Shown here piece after piece: positions 9,027-17,357 of a stretch of 64,000 nucleotides of DNA. The position numbers and the translations under genes were made by a program. The first letter of the stretch is position 1; the number at the start of each line of letters is the position of its first letter. Origin of the DNA: Streptomyces gelaticus (GTDB lineage: Bacteria > Actinomycetota > Actinomycetes > Streptomycetales > Streptomycetaceae); contig NZ_BMTF01000009.1 in assembly GCF_014649535.1 (NCBI RefSeq), positions 62,001-126,000 on the forward strand, read 5' to 3'. The notes below the pieces were generated by a model. The model worked only from the letters and a program-made list of their open reading frames with translations. It was not told where the DNA came from and searched no databases.

Positions 9027-10622
9027 TCAGACCCGCCCCGTGCCCGCCCCCGCCAACGTCTGCGTGGGAACGACCACCTGCAGGCCCAGGACGCCCAGGT
9101 CGACGCTGCCGTCGTTCTCCGCGTACCACCGCCAGTGCGCACCCGGTACGTCGCCCACCGTCAGCACGATCCAGCCGCCGCCCGCGGACCCGGTGAGGTC
9201 CGCGAGCGCCCGCGCCTCCTCGGCGGTCGGCGCGTCCTGGAGTACGACGAACCCGGTGACCTCGCCCGTACGGGCCGCGCCACGCACCAGGCCGACACCC
9301 AGTTCCTCGGCGGAGTTGAGGATCTCCTCGGGGGCCTTGCCCTTCACCTCCGACACGGAGCGGACCCGGACCAGACCGTTGAGGCCGGGCAGGGCGCTCG
9401 CGCCCGGGTCCACCGACACCACCACCGTGCTCTGCCGCGGCAGTTCGAGCAGCCCGCGCACCAGCGCCGCCACGGTGTCCTGCGCGACGACGAGGTCACC
9501 GCTGACGCTCAGCGCGCCGTTGATCTGCCCGAGGTCCACCATGACCTGCGCGCCCCGCTCGCTCACCCCGATCCGGGCGAGGTGCGGCAGCGCGAGCGTC
9601 ACGTCGGCCGCCGGATCGCCCTCGATGACGGAGGGCAGTCCGGTGCGCTCCCAGCGATTCGGTTCGAGCGCGGTCCACGGCGCGGGCGCCGTGTGCGCCC
9701 CCGACACCGACGCGAGCAGCTTCGTGGGTTCGGCGAGGACGCTGTAGACCCGCACCGGACGCTCCGCCTCCGCCGCGTCGGCGGGGATCAGTTCGCGCAG
9801 GGCCTGCCGCACCATCACCGGCGTACGGGTGTCCGCCGCGAGCCGCCGCGCGAGCGCGCCCCGCCGACGCCGCCGCAGCGCGAGTGCCAGGCTGCGCGGC
9901 AGCCGCGGCCGCAGTACCCGGGCGGCCCGCGCGATCCCGGAGCCGGTGGCGCGCACGGCCCGGCCGATCGGACGCCGCGCGACGATCACCACGGTGAGTA
10001 CGGCGGCGCCGGCGACACCCCCGATCAGCCAAGGCGACCCGAGCCGGTCGCCGAGCCCGGCGAACTGTCCCGAGCCCCGGCCGGCCGCGGCACGGGGCGA
10101 GGGGGAGGCGCTCCGTGCGGGAGGCTTCGCCGCGTCGGCGTTCTCCTCGGGCAGGACACCGAACTCCACGCCGGGCCCGTCCGCATCCTCCGGCAGGATC
10201 AGCGGGAAGCCCGGGGTCAGCTGGTCGGGGCTCACGAAGGCCGAACCGTCCGGCAGCTGGCGCCCGCTGTTGAGGACCAGGATCTCCTCGAACCGGTCGC
10301 CGTCGCCGAGGGTGCGCTGGGCGATCCCGAACAGCGTCTCCTGCTCGCCTCCGTTCTCCTGAGCGGACTTGACCACGTAGTACTTCGTCACCTCGTCGGC
10401 CCGCAGCGCCCGGGAAGGCTGCATCCGCACGGCCGCCAGTGCCGGTGCGGAGTCCAGAGCCCGTACGGAATCCGGAGCCCGTACGGAACCCAGCGCCTGC
10501 GCCGGTGCGGGCAGCGCCAGCCAGGTGACGGCCACCAGGCCGCACACCGCCGTCACCCGTGCCGTCGTGCGCCACGGCGCCGGCCGCCGCGCATCGTTCG
10601 TCGTCCTCGGGGCGTCGCGCAT
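9027..10622 (-). CDS. Membrane protein with LysM-like domain, divergent to the giant T7SS protein
   Basis: 531 residues from ATG 10622; a GGAGGAGGA site lies upstream. An N-terminal signal or membrane segment (about 18-46) ends in an AQA site. A LysM-like domain follows (about 75-150: YYVVKSAQ, TLFGIAQRTLGDGDRFEEIL, LNSGR and PGFPLILP), then an Ala/Pro linker, a transmembrane helix (about 198-216), a very basic Arg-rich stretch and a 270-residue domain I do not recognise. The layout suggests one part in the wall and a larger part in the cytoplasm. It is divergent from the giant gene, with back-to-back ECF-type promoters. It may anchor or regulate the secretion apparatus, which is inference from position only. 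Confidence 0.8.
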   Translation of the reverse strand: MRDAPRTTNDARRPAPWRTTARVTAVCGLVAVTWLALPAPAQALGSVRAPDSVRALDSAPALAAVRMQPSRALRADEVTKYYVVKSAQENGGEQETLFGIAQRTLGDGDRFEEILVLNSGRQLPDGSAFVSPDQLTPGFPLILPEDADGPGVEFGVLPEENADAAKPPARSASPSPRAAAGRGSGQFAGLGDRLGSPWLIGGVAGAAVLTVVIVARRPIGRAVRATGSGIARAARVLRPRLPRSLALALRRRRRGALARRLAADTRTPVMVRQALRELIPADAAEAERPVRVYSVLAEPTKLLASVSGAHTAPAPWTALEPNRWERTGLPSVIEGDPAADVTLALPHLARIGVSERGAQVMVDLGQINGALSVSGDLVVAQDTVAALVRGLLELPRQSTVVVSVDPGASALPGLNGLVRVRSVSEVKGKAPEEILNSAEELGVGLVRGAARTGEVTGFVVLQDAPTAEEARALADLTGSAGGGWIVLTVGDVPGAHWRWYAENDGSVDLGVLGLQVVVPTQTLAGAGTGRV

Positions 10623-10682
10623 CTTTCTCGTCCTCCTCCGTACGGGGCCTGGTGACGCGCACTGCTGATGCGTCGGCCGTCA

Positions 10683-10708
10683 CACGCGCCGAGCCCCGGG
10701 TCGGTTCA
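10683..10708 (-). promoter_or_regulatory. ECF-type promoter (TGAACCG-N15-CGTG) for the LysM-like gene
   Basis: On the minus strand TGAACCG occupies 10702-10708 and CGTG 10683-10686, with a 15-base spacer. The leftward gene starts at 10622. Its -35 box is one arm of a perfect 7-bp inverted repeat with the -35 of the divergent promoter (10715-10721). Confidence 0.75.
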
Positions 10709-10714
10709 ACGAGC

Positions 10715-10740
10715 TGAACCGAAACGTCGACCGCCCCGTT
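10715..10740 (+). promoter_or_regulatory. ECF-type promoter (TGAACCG-N15-CGTT) for the giant protein gene
   Basis: TGAACCG at 10715-10721 and CGTT at 10737-10740 with 15 bases between. The ATG of the giant gene is at 10781, leaving a short leader containing GGGAGGAG. Confidence 0.8.
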
Positions 10741-10780
10741 AGGAGGTGCCGAACGGGCGTGTAGCCGGGAGGAGTTGGAA

Positions 10781-13700
10781 ATGGCGCGTCGGCACACCAC
10801 GGGCTGGGAGGTGCTCGGGTTCGGGGAGGACCCGACCCCCGGGAACCCGGAGGCGATCAGAACACTGGCCAGGACCTATCAGGAGCTGGGCGACGGGGCG
10901 GGCGAGGCGGTCGACCTGCTGCGCGACGACGGGGCGCTGCGCCGCGGCAAGGGCCAGGCGATGGACGCCCTGAAGACGCGGATCACCAAGGACCTGCCGG
11001 GGCTCCTGGAGAAGACCAGGGACTCCTTCCGTACCGCCGCGGGCGCCTACGACGAGTACGCGAACACCCTGACCAGCGCCCAGGACCTGCTGGACCGGGC
11101 CATCGACCAGGGCCAGGAGGTCGCCGCCACTGCGAAGACGGAGGTCCCGGCCCTCGCGGCGGACGCCACCCCGGAGCAGGCCGAGACCCACCGGACGGAG
11201 CAGGGCGAGGTGAACGCCGCGAAGGAGGCGCTGTCGGCCGCCGAGGAGCTCGGCCGCGCGGCGCAGCGGATGCGCGAGGACGGGTCGAACAAGGCCACGA
11301 TCATCCTTGATGCGGCAGCCGAACAGGCCATCCCCGCACGGGACTTCGTGAAGCAGTTCGGTGACTTCCTCGCGGACAACCCGCTGGTGGAGATCATCGC
11401 CGGTGTCATCATCGGCATCGTCGCCGTGTTCTTCCCGGTCGTGGGTCTCATCCTGGGCGCAATCCTGTTCGCCGTGTCGGTGATCCGGATGGTGTCGCAG
11501 GGCAAGATCGACGCCGGTGAGATCATCATCGGCCTGCTCACCCTCGTACCCGGTGGTGTGCTGCTCGGCGGGCTCGGGAAGATCGTCGGGGCGGCGGGCA
11601 AGCTGGCGAAGTTCGCGCCGTTCCTGGCCAAGGTGGGCAAGGGCGTCGGGACGGCTTCTGGGGCGGTCTCGGCTGCCCTGAAGAACTCGACGTTCGTCCG
11701 CAAGATCATCGACCCGCTGGCCAAGGGGCTCGTGGGCCTCAAGTCGTCCCCCGGCTCGGCCCTCGTCGCCAAGTTCGCGATCGACGTGACCACCGAGTTC
11801 TCCCTCGGCTTCCTGGCGAGCGGAATCACGGCGCTGGTCGACGGGAAGAAGTTCGACGCGGCCTCGGCCGCCACGGGCGCCGCGCTCGGCGCCGCCACGG
11901 CCGGTGCCTTCACGCTGTTCGGCGGGACGAAGTTCGCCACCAGCATCAAGGACGCCTTCACCACCAAGGGCAAGTTCAAGAGCAACATCGACAAGGCGTT
12001 CTCCGTGAACAGCCTCGGTGTCGTCGACGGCAAGTTCAAACCCACCAACGTCCTGTTCTCCGAAACCAAGGGCGCGCAGAAGACCGGCTTCCACGGCATC
12101 AACGGCACGACCAAGTCGGACCCCACCACGGGCGAGGTCAAGACGAAGGTCACGACCCCGGACGGCGCGAAGACCGAGACGAAGATCACCCCGCCCGGTC
12201 CCAAGGCCGACCAGGTCCAGGCCCCCGACGACCTGCCCTTCGGAGTCCCGGCGCCCCAGACGTCGACGACCACCACGACACCCGACGGGTTCACCTCGAC
12301 GACCGCGAACGGCACGAACACCATCAAGAGCCCGGACGGCGACGTCATCACTTCGAACGGCACCACGACGACGATCGACACCCCGATCCAGGGCCCGACC
12401 ACGAAGGAGAAGTTCATCGGGGGGCTCGGCGGCGAGTTCGCGCCCGCGCAGTCGGAGAAGCCCGCACTCTCCACGGAGCTGGGCCCGAACGGCGGCTTCA
12501 CGACCTCGGGAGCGTTCGGCGAGGTCTCCAAGGGGCCGGGCGGCGCCACGACGTTCAGCTCGCCCGGCGGCGACGGCGGCGGTCCCACGCCGGAGTTCAC
12601 CGTGAACAACAACACGGTCTCCACCCCGAACGGCCTCACCGTGACCGACAACGGCGGCTCCACGACGGTGGGCGGTGGCGGGCTCAGCGCGGACAACACG
12701 GGCGGTGTCAACTCGGTGTTCAACGGCCCCCCGGCGGGCCAGCCGGTGGCGACCCACAACCCCGCCGACGGCAACGTCGACATCAACTTCGGCAACACCA
12801 CGCTCAACGGGAACGCGGGGAACCCCGGGGGTGGATTCGCCCTGCCGGACGGCACGCAGGCCAACGTCGGCAACAACGGCAACGTGAGCGTCGTCAACGG
12901 CGACGGCGGCGGTCAGAACATCAACCTGCCCCCGGCCAACGCGGGCGGCCCGGTCACTTTCACCGACACCAACGTGAACACCAGCATCCCGCCGGGCGGC
13001 GGCGCCACCATCACCACGCCGGGCGGCCCCGCCACCACGCTCGACGACACGGGGTTCACGGTGACCACCGGCGGCCCCACCCCCGACACGGTGCAGTTCA
13101 ACGGTCCGGGCAACTCGCTCGACGTGACCCCGCCCGGCGGTCAACCGCAGGTCTCGGTCGGCCCGGACGGGGGCATCACCACCGGCAACATCACCACCGA
13201 CGGGGGTGGCGGAGGCACGGCCACCGGCGGCGGGGGATCGGTGGAGTTCTCGCCCGTCGACATCAAGTTCAGTACGCCCGACGGCGGAACGATCACCGTC
13301 AACCCGCAGGGACAGTTCGACCTGAACCCCTCCGGCACCCAGCCGCCGGTCACGGTCAACCCGAACGGGGACATCGCCGTGGGCCCGAACGGCACGGCCC
13401 CGGTCACCTTCAACGGCCCCGACGGCACCGCCGTCACCACCAAGCCCGGCGGCGGCCTCGACGTGACCCCGCCCGGCGGCCAGCCACAGGTCTCGGCAGG
13501 CCCGGACGGCGGCGTCACCGTCAACGGGATCACCACGGACGGCAACGGCGGCGGTACGGCCACGGGCCCCGGCGGCAAGGTCGACTTCTCGCCGCTCGAC
13601 ATCAAGTTCAGCGCCCCGGACGGAACGACGTTCACCATCAACCCCAACGGCAAGTTCCACGTCGACGGGATCAGCCACGGCGCGGACGGCGTCACCATCG

Positions 13701-16700
13701 GCGGCTCGACCACGGTCAACAACGACGGATCGGCGAGCATCGCGCACGGCGACCAGGAGATCAACGTCGCTGCCGACGGCACCATCACGGCCAACGACGC
13801 GCAGGGCAACCCGGTCCCGCCGGCCGTGCCGCAGCCGACCCCCGGGAATCCGGTGAACGCGGGCAACACCACCATCTCCGTGGACAACAGCGGCGGCCAC
13901 TCGGTCACCGTCCACGGCCCGAACGGCGCCGCCGTGACCGTCGACAACAGCGGAACCACGACCGTCAGCAACGGCCCGATCCAGGCGAGTCATGGCCCGA
14001 ACGGCGTCAGCGGCAGCGTGGGCACCGTCAACCCGGTCCAGGTCAGCCAGGGTCCGAACGGTGTCACGACCGTCAGTCAGAACGGTACGTCGGTGAGTAC
14101 GGGCGGGAACGGCCCGACCACGGTCGGACCGCAGGGCGGGCCCGTCTCGGTCACCGTCAAGCCGCCGTCGGGCGGCGACCCCGCCCAGGTCACCACCGCC
14201 GACGGCAGCACCACCAGCGTCCACGAGGACGGCACCGTCACCAAGTCGGCGCCCGCGGGAGCCGGTACCCAGACGGTCAATACGGGCGGTCCGGACAACA
14301 CCACGGTCACGGTCGGCAACAACGGCACCACGACCGTCAGCAACGGTCCGGTCCAGGCGAGTCACGGGCCGAACGGCACCGGCGGCAGCGTGGGCACCGT
14401 CAACCCGGTCCAGGTCAGCCAGAGCCCGGACGGTGTCACGACCGTCAGTCAGAACGGTACGTCGGTGAGTACGGGCGGAGACGGCCCGACCACGGTCGGA
14501 CCGCAGGGCGGGCCCGCCTCGGTCACCGTCAACCCGGCCAGCGGAGGCAACCCGACACAGGTCACCACCTCCGGCGGCAGCAGCACCACCCTGACGGGGA
14601 ACGGCGCCCAGACGGACATCAACGGCAACAACACCGCGAACAGCACGATCAGCAACGACGGCACCATCAGCAACAACGCCCCGGCAGGTCCCAACAGCAC
14701 CGTCACCACCGGGGCGAACGGCACCACCGCCGCCGACAACAACGGCAACTTCAGCGTGGACAACACCGGAACCGTCACCAACGGCCCGGTCACCATCACC
14801 GCCAACACCGACGCCAACAACAACCCCGTGGTCACCTTCACCGACACCGGAGCCGCCGGTGCGCAGGCCGATGTCGGCACCAACGGCGTCAACACCCAGG
14901 GCGTCAACACGACGGTCAACCCGGGCGGCGATGTCACCTTCACGCACAGCCAGGCACCCGGCGGTCCGCCAACGACCGTCAACTCGGGCCCCGACGGCAC
15001 GATCACCGCACAGACCTCCGACGGGGCCGAGGCGAAGGTGCCGCCGCGCCCGAACCCCGCGGGCGGCGGTCCGGTGCCCGTACCGGCCCCCAGCACGATC
15101 ACCAGCGCCAACGGCGCCACCCTCTCGACGGACGGGCAGACCACCACCTTCACCAGCGACGGGTTCACGACCACCATCGGCAACGACGGCACCGGCCCGG
15201 CCACCACCACCGTCCACCACGACTCCGGCGTCAGCCACACCGTCGACAACAACGGCCAGGCCACGGTCAACAACTCGCCGAGCGGCGCCGGCATCACCGG
15301 CACCAACACCCAGGTGACGGTGAACACCCCGCAGCAGGAGGGCTGGGGCCTGTTCGGCTCACCGGAGATGACCGGCGGCCAGAACACCCTGTCCAACGGC
15401 CCGGACGGACCCACGATCACCACGCACGGCGCCGACCCGGTCCACGAGCCCGGCAGCACCGTCGTGCACGGCCCGAACGCGGGCGGACCCGACGGCGAGT
15501 TCTCCGTCACGTACGGACCGGCCACCGGCACCTTCGCACCCGGCGGCGTCACCGGCCTCGGCCCCTCCGGCACCCACGTCGACCCGGTCACCAACCTTCC
15601 GATCGACACGGCCGGCCACCCCATCGGCAACAACCCCGGCGAGACCTCCATCAGCACGGTCACCGGCGACGGCAACAGCGGCATCACCGTGCCCACGCCC
15701 GGAGGCGGCCCCGTCGTCCACCACGACGGCTTCTTCGGCGGCAACACCAGCGTGGACACCAACAACACCACGTTCGGCAAGAGCCCCGGCGACGTGGAGA
15801 ACGCCGGTACGCCGGGCCAGAAGTCCGACATCCTGGACGGCCCGCACAACCCCTTCAACCGTGACCCCGCGCCGGGCCCCGAGACCTTCACGGTCGGCGG
15901 CAACGGCGGCGGTCCCTCCGCGGACATCCCGGTCGGCGGCAAGGGCGCCTCCACCGTCCACGGCGGCCCGTTCGACGTGAAGGCCAACGGCGACGGCAGC
16001 TTCGACGTGTCCGTGCCCGGCAGCAACCAGCCCGGCGACACGGTCACCGTCGGACCGGACGGCACCCTCACCGGGCCCGGCGTGGCTCAGGCGCAACCCG
16101 GAGCAGGACAGGAGGGGCCCGCCGGACCCCCGCAGGTCACCTTCAGCAACAACACCACCGTGACCGGCGGGCCGGGAGCGGCGCCCGTCGTCACCCCAGC
16201 CGGCGGCGGCGCCACCACCACTTTCGCAACCGGCGCCGCCACCACCACCGACCAGGCGGGCAACGTCACCATCACGCAGAACCCGGACGGCACCACCTCG
16301 TTCAGCAACACCGCCGGCGGTGAGAACACCACGTTCACCGTCACCAAGGACGGCGTGGAGGGCACGGTCACCACGACCGACAACAACGGCAACCCGGTCA
16401 CGTTCGACGTCAAGGTCAACAACAACGGTTCCGTGCAGGTGAAGGACGCCAACGGCAAGACCCTCACCGAGATCGACGCCAACGGCTCCTTCAACGAGCA
16501 GCACACCGCGATCCACGACTACCACGCCTACGCGGGCGGCCCCACCTCCGTCACCGAGCTCCACGAATACGGCTACGAGGCCCTCACCAGCATCCTCAAG
16601 GGCGCCGTCGGCCAGGCCGTCAGCGTCGGTTACGAGGTGGGTGCCAAGGGCGCCGACGCGCAGACCACCCTGGAGAATGCGGGCATCAAACTCGGCTACG

Positions 16701-16870
16701 GCGTGGGCAATTCGCTGGCCGGCAAGAAGGTCGAGAACGACCACGGATTCAAGACCAAGGGCCCCGAGGTGCCGCTCGCCTCGCTTCCCACGAAAACCAT
16801 CGGAGCGGTCAACTCCAACCAGGACACCGAATTGGCGAATCCGCCCGAAGAAGTCCCCATCAAAGTCTGA
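10781..16870 (+). CDS. Giant repeat protein, probable type VII secretion substrate
   Basis: 2029 residues. I chose the ATG at 10781 because GGGAGGAG ends six bases before it; an in-frame TTG at 10775 falls inside the spacer. Residues 1-125 (WEVLGFGEDPTPGNPEAIR and a following helical stretch) resemble the putative T7SS-signal domain of large Streptomyces effectors. Hydrophobic segments lie at about 201-237, 249-275, 340-355 and 363-385. From about 460 to 1890 the chain is an acidic low-complexity array rich in Thr, Asn, Gly, Asp and Pro with motifs such as TTVSNGP, SPDGD and TVNNNG, suggestive of a beta-solenoid or fibre. The last 125 residues form a distinct domain of unknown type (DYHAYAGG, ELHEYGYEAL). 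It precedes a WXG100-like gene and the FHA-FtsK ATPase. A surface fibre, adhesin or very large toxin carrier are all possible. Confidence 0.85.
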   Translation: MARRHTTGWEVLGFGEDPTPGNPEAIRTLARTYQELGDGAGEAVDLLRDDGALRRGKGQAMDALKTRITKDLPGLLEKTRDSFRTAAGAYDEYANTLTSAQDLLDRAIDQGQEVAATAKTEVPALAADATPEQAETHRTEQGEVNAAKEALSAAEELGRAAQRMREDGSNKATIILDAAAEQAIPARDFVKQFGDFLADNPLVEIIAGVIIGIVAVFFPVVGLILGAILFAVSVIRMVSQGKIDAGEIIIGLLTLVPGGVLLGGLGKIVGAAGKLAKFAPFLAKVGKGVGTASGAVSAALKNSTFVRKIIDPLAKGLVGLKSSPGSALVAKFAIDVTTEFSLGFLASGITALVDGKKFDAASAATGAALGAATAGAFTLFGGTKFATSIKDAFTTKGKFKSNIDKAFSVNSLGVVDGKFKPTNVLFSETKGAQKTGFHGINGTTKSDPTTGEVKTKVTTPDGAKTETKITPPGPKADQVQAPDDLPFGVPAPQTSTTTTTPDGFTSTTANGTNTIKSPDGDVITSNGTTTTIDTPIQGPTTKEKFIGGLGGEFAPAQSEKPALSTELGPNGGFTTSGAFGEVSKGPGGATTFSSPGGDGGGPTPEFTVNNNTVSTPNGLTVTDNGGSTTVGGGGLSADNTGGVNSVFNGPPAGQPVATHNPADGNVDINFGNTTLNGNAGNPGGGFALPDGTQANVGNNGNVSVVNGDGGGQNINLPPANAGGPVTFTDTNVNTSIPPGGGATITTPGGPATTLDDTGFTVTTGGPTPDTVQFNGPGNSLDVTPPGGQPQVSVGPDGGITTGNITTDGGGGGTATGGGGSVEFSPVDIKFSTPDGGTITVNPQGQFDLNPSGTQPPVTVNPNGDIAVGPNGTAPVTFNGPDGTAVTTKPGGGLDVTPPGGQPQVSAGPDGGVTVNGITTDGNGGGTATGPGGKVDFSPLDIKFSAPDGTTFTINPNGKFHVDGISHGADGVTIGGSTTVNNDGSASIAHGDQEINVAADGTITANDAQGNPVPPAVPQPTPGNPVNAGNTTISVDNSGGHSVTVHGPNGAAVTVDNSGTTTVSNGPIQASHGPNGVSGSVGTVNPVQVSQGPNGVTTVSQNGTSVSTGGNGPTTVGPQGGPVSVTVKPPSGGDPAQVTTADGSTTSVHEDGTVTKSAPAGAGTQTVNTGGPDNTTVTVGNNGTTTVSNGPVQASHGPNGTGGSVGTVNPVQVSQSPDGVTTVSQNGTSVSTGGDGPTTVGPQGGPASVTVNPASGGNPTQVTTSGGSSTTLTGNGAQTDINGNNTANSTISNDGTISNNAPAGPNSTVTTGANGTTAADNNGNFSVDNTGTVTNGPVTITANTDANNNPVVTFTDTGAAGAQADVGTNGVNTQGVNTTVNPGGDVTFTHSQAPGGPPTTVNSGPDGTITAQTSDGAEAKVPPRPNPAGGGPVPVPAPSTITSANGATLSTDGQTTTFTSDGFTTTIGNDGTGPATTTVHHDSGVSHTVDNNGQATVNNSPSGAGITGTNTQVTVNTPQQEGWGLFGSPEMTGGQNTLSNGPDGPTITTHGADPVHEPGSTVVHGPNAGGPDGEFSVTYGPATGTFAPGGVTGLGPSGTHVDPVTNLPIDTAGHPIGNNPGETSISTVTGDGNSGITVPTPGGGPVVHHDGFFGGNTSVDTNNTTFGKSPGDVENAGTPGQKSDILDGPHNPFNRDPAPGPETFTVGGNGGGPSADIPVGGKGASTVHGGPFDVKANGDGSFDVSVPGSNQPGDTVTVGPDGTLTGPGVAQAQPGAGQEGPAGPPQVTFSNNTTVTGGPGAAPVVTPAGGGATTTFATGAATTTDQAGNVTITQNPDGTTSFSNTAGGENTTFTVTKDGVEGTVTTTDNNGNPVTFDVKVNNNGSVQVKDANGKTLTEIDANGSFNEQHTAIHDYHAYAGGPTSVTELHEYGYEALTSILKGAVGQAVSVGYEVGAKGADAQTTLENAGIKLGYGVGNSLAGKKVENDHGFKTKGPEVPLASLPTKTIGAVNSNQDTELANPPEEVPIKV
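13121..13611 (+). repeat. Direct repeat pair inside the giant gene, 339-bp period
   Basis: The segment 13121-13272 recurs at 13460-13611, in frame, offset 339 bp (113 codons). Both copies run from a DVTPPGGQPQVS-coding start to a DIKFS-coding end, with scattered substitutions. Confidence 0.8.
13955..14532 (+). repeat. Direct repeat pair inside the giant gene, 372-bp period
   Basis: The 206-bp segment 13955-14160 recurs at 14327-14532, offset 372 bp (124 codons), nearly identical over most of its length (TTVSNGP through VGPQGGP). High identity implies recent duplication or gene conversion within the array. Confidence 0.85.
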
Positions 16871-16893
16871 ACCGAATGGCCGCACCCGTCGTG
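16868..16893 (+). promoter_or_regulatory. ECF-type promoter overlapping the stop codon of the giant gene
   Basis: TGAACCG at 16868-16874 begins with the TGA stop codon of the giant gene; CGTG is at 16890-16893 with a 15-base spacer. The WXG100-like gene starts at 16969, so it has its own initiation site in addition to any read-through. Confidence 0.75.
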
Positions 16894-16968
16894 TGTAGGG
16901 CGCGGGTCCACGAAATGGTCCATGAAACAACCGTCCACACCAACGACTTGGAAACAGGAGACATTCCG

Positions 16969-17265
16969 ATGGCCGATTACATCGTCAACGACGAGAAGAC
17001 CAGCGCCGCCGCCACGCAGACCATGAACGAATACGAGATCGCGGTCGCCCAGCTCAACAAGATCAAGGCCGACCTGGACGCGCTCACCGCCGACGGCTAC
17101 AACACCCCGTCGGCGAGGAACGACTTCCAGCCCTTCGTGCAGGAGTACACGGACAACTACGGCAAGGTCACCGAGGGCCTCACGGGCATCTCCGAGTACA
17201 TCAAGAAGTACGGCGAGGGCATGACCCAGTTCGACTCCGAGATGGGTTCCAGCCTCCGCAAGTGA
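16969..17265 (+). CDS. WXG100-like (ESX-type) small secreted protein
   Basis: 98 residues from ATG 16969, preceded by AGGAG at about 9 bases. The predicted structure is two helices with a turn at DGYNTPSARNDF, where the Trp-X-Gly of classical ESX proteins is replaced by a Gly-Tyr turn. The second half (FVQEYTDNYGKVTEGLTGIS, then YIKKYGEGMTQFDSEMGSSL) is the usual C-terminal helix of Streptomyces WXG100 relatives. No signal peptide. It lies directly before the FtsK-type ATPase, the expected place for an ATPase-recognised substrate. A 17-bp hairpin separates the two. Confidence 0.85.
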   Translation: MADYIVNDEKTSAAATQTMNEYEIAVAQLNKIKADLDALTADGYNTPSARNDFQPFVQEYTDNYGKVTEGLTGISEYIKKYGEGMTQFDSEMGSSLRK

Positions 17266-17274
17266 CCCCGCCCG

Positions 17275-17316
17275 GATGCCGGCCGGGCCGGGCCCCTCTC
17301 CGGCCCGGCCGGCATC
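17275..17316 (+). terminator. 17-bp perfect hairpin between the WXG100-like gene and the ATPase
   Basis: Arms 17275-17291 and 17300-17316 are perfectly complementary with an 8-base loop and no following T-run. It could be an intrinsic Streptomyces-type terminator that is partly read through, or an RNA stabiliser making the small protein mRNA more abundant than that of the ATPase. Confidence 0.75.
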
Positions 17317-17357
17317 CCCGCACCCCTGGTGACCCCCGTGCCCAAGGAGCACTGACG

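Noticed and set aside
13121..14532. Periodic repeats that could suggest a CRISPR array
   Set aside because: Repeat units are 150-206 bp, in frame with a long protein, and without unique spacers of constant size.
10739..15238. A 1499-codon open frame on the minus strand opposite the giant gene
   Set aside because: The translation is Val/Arg/Gly/Ala repeats with no domain. It mirrors the codon bias of the repeat gene on the plus strand, which has a good ribosome binding site and a recognisable N-terminus.
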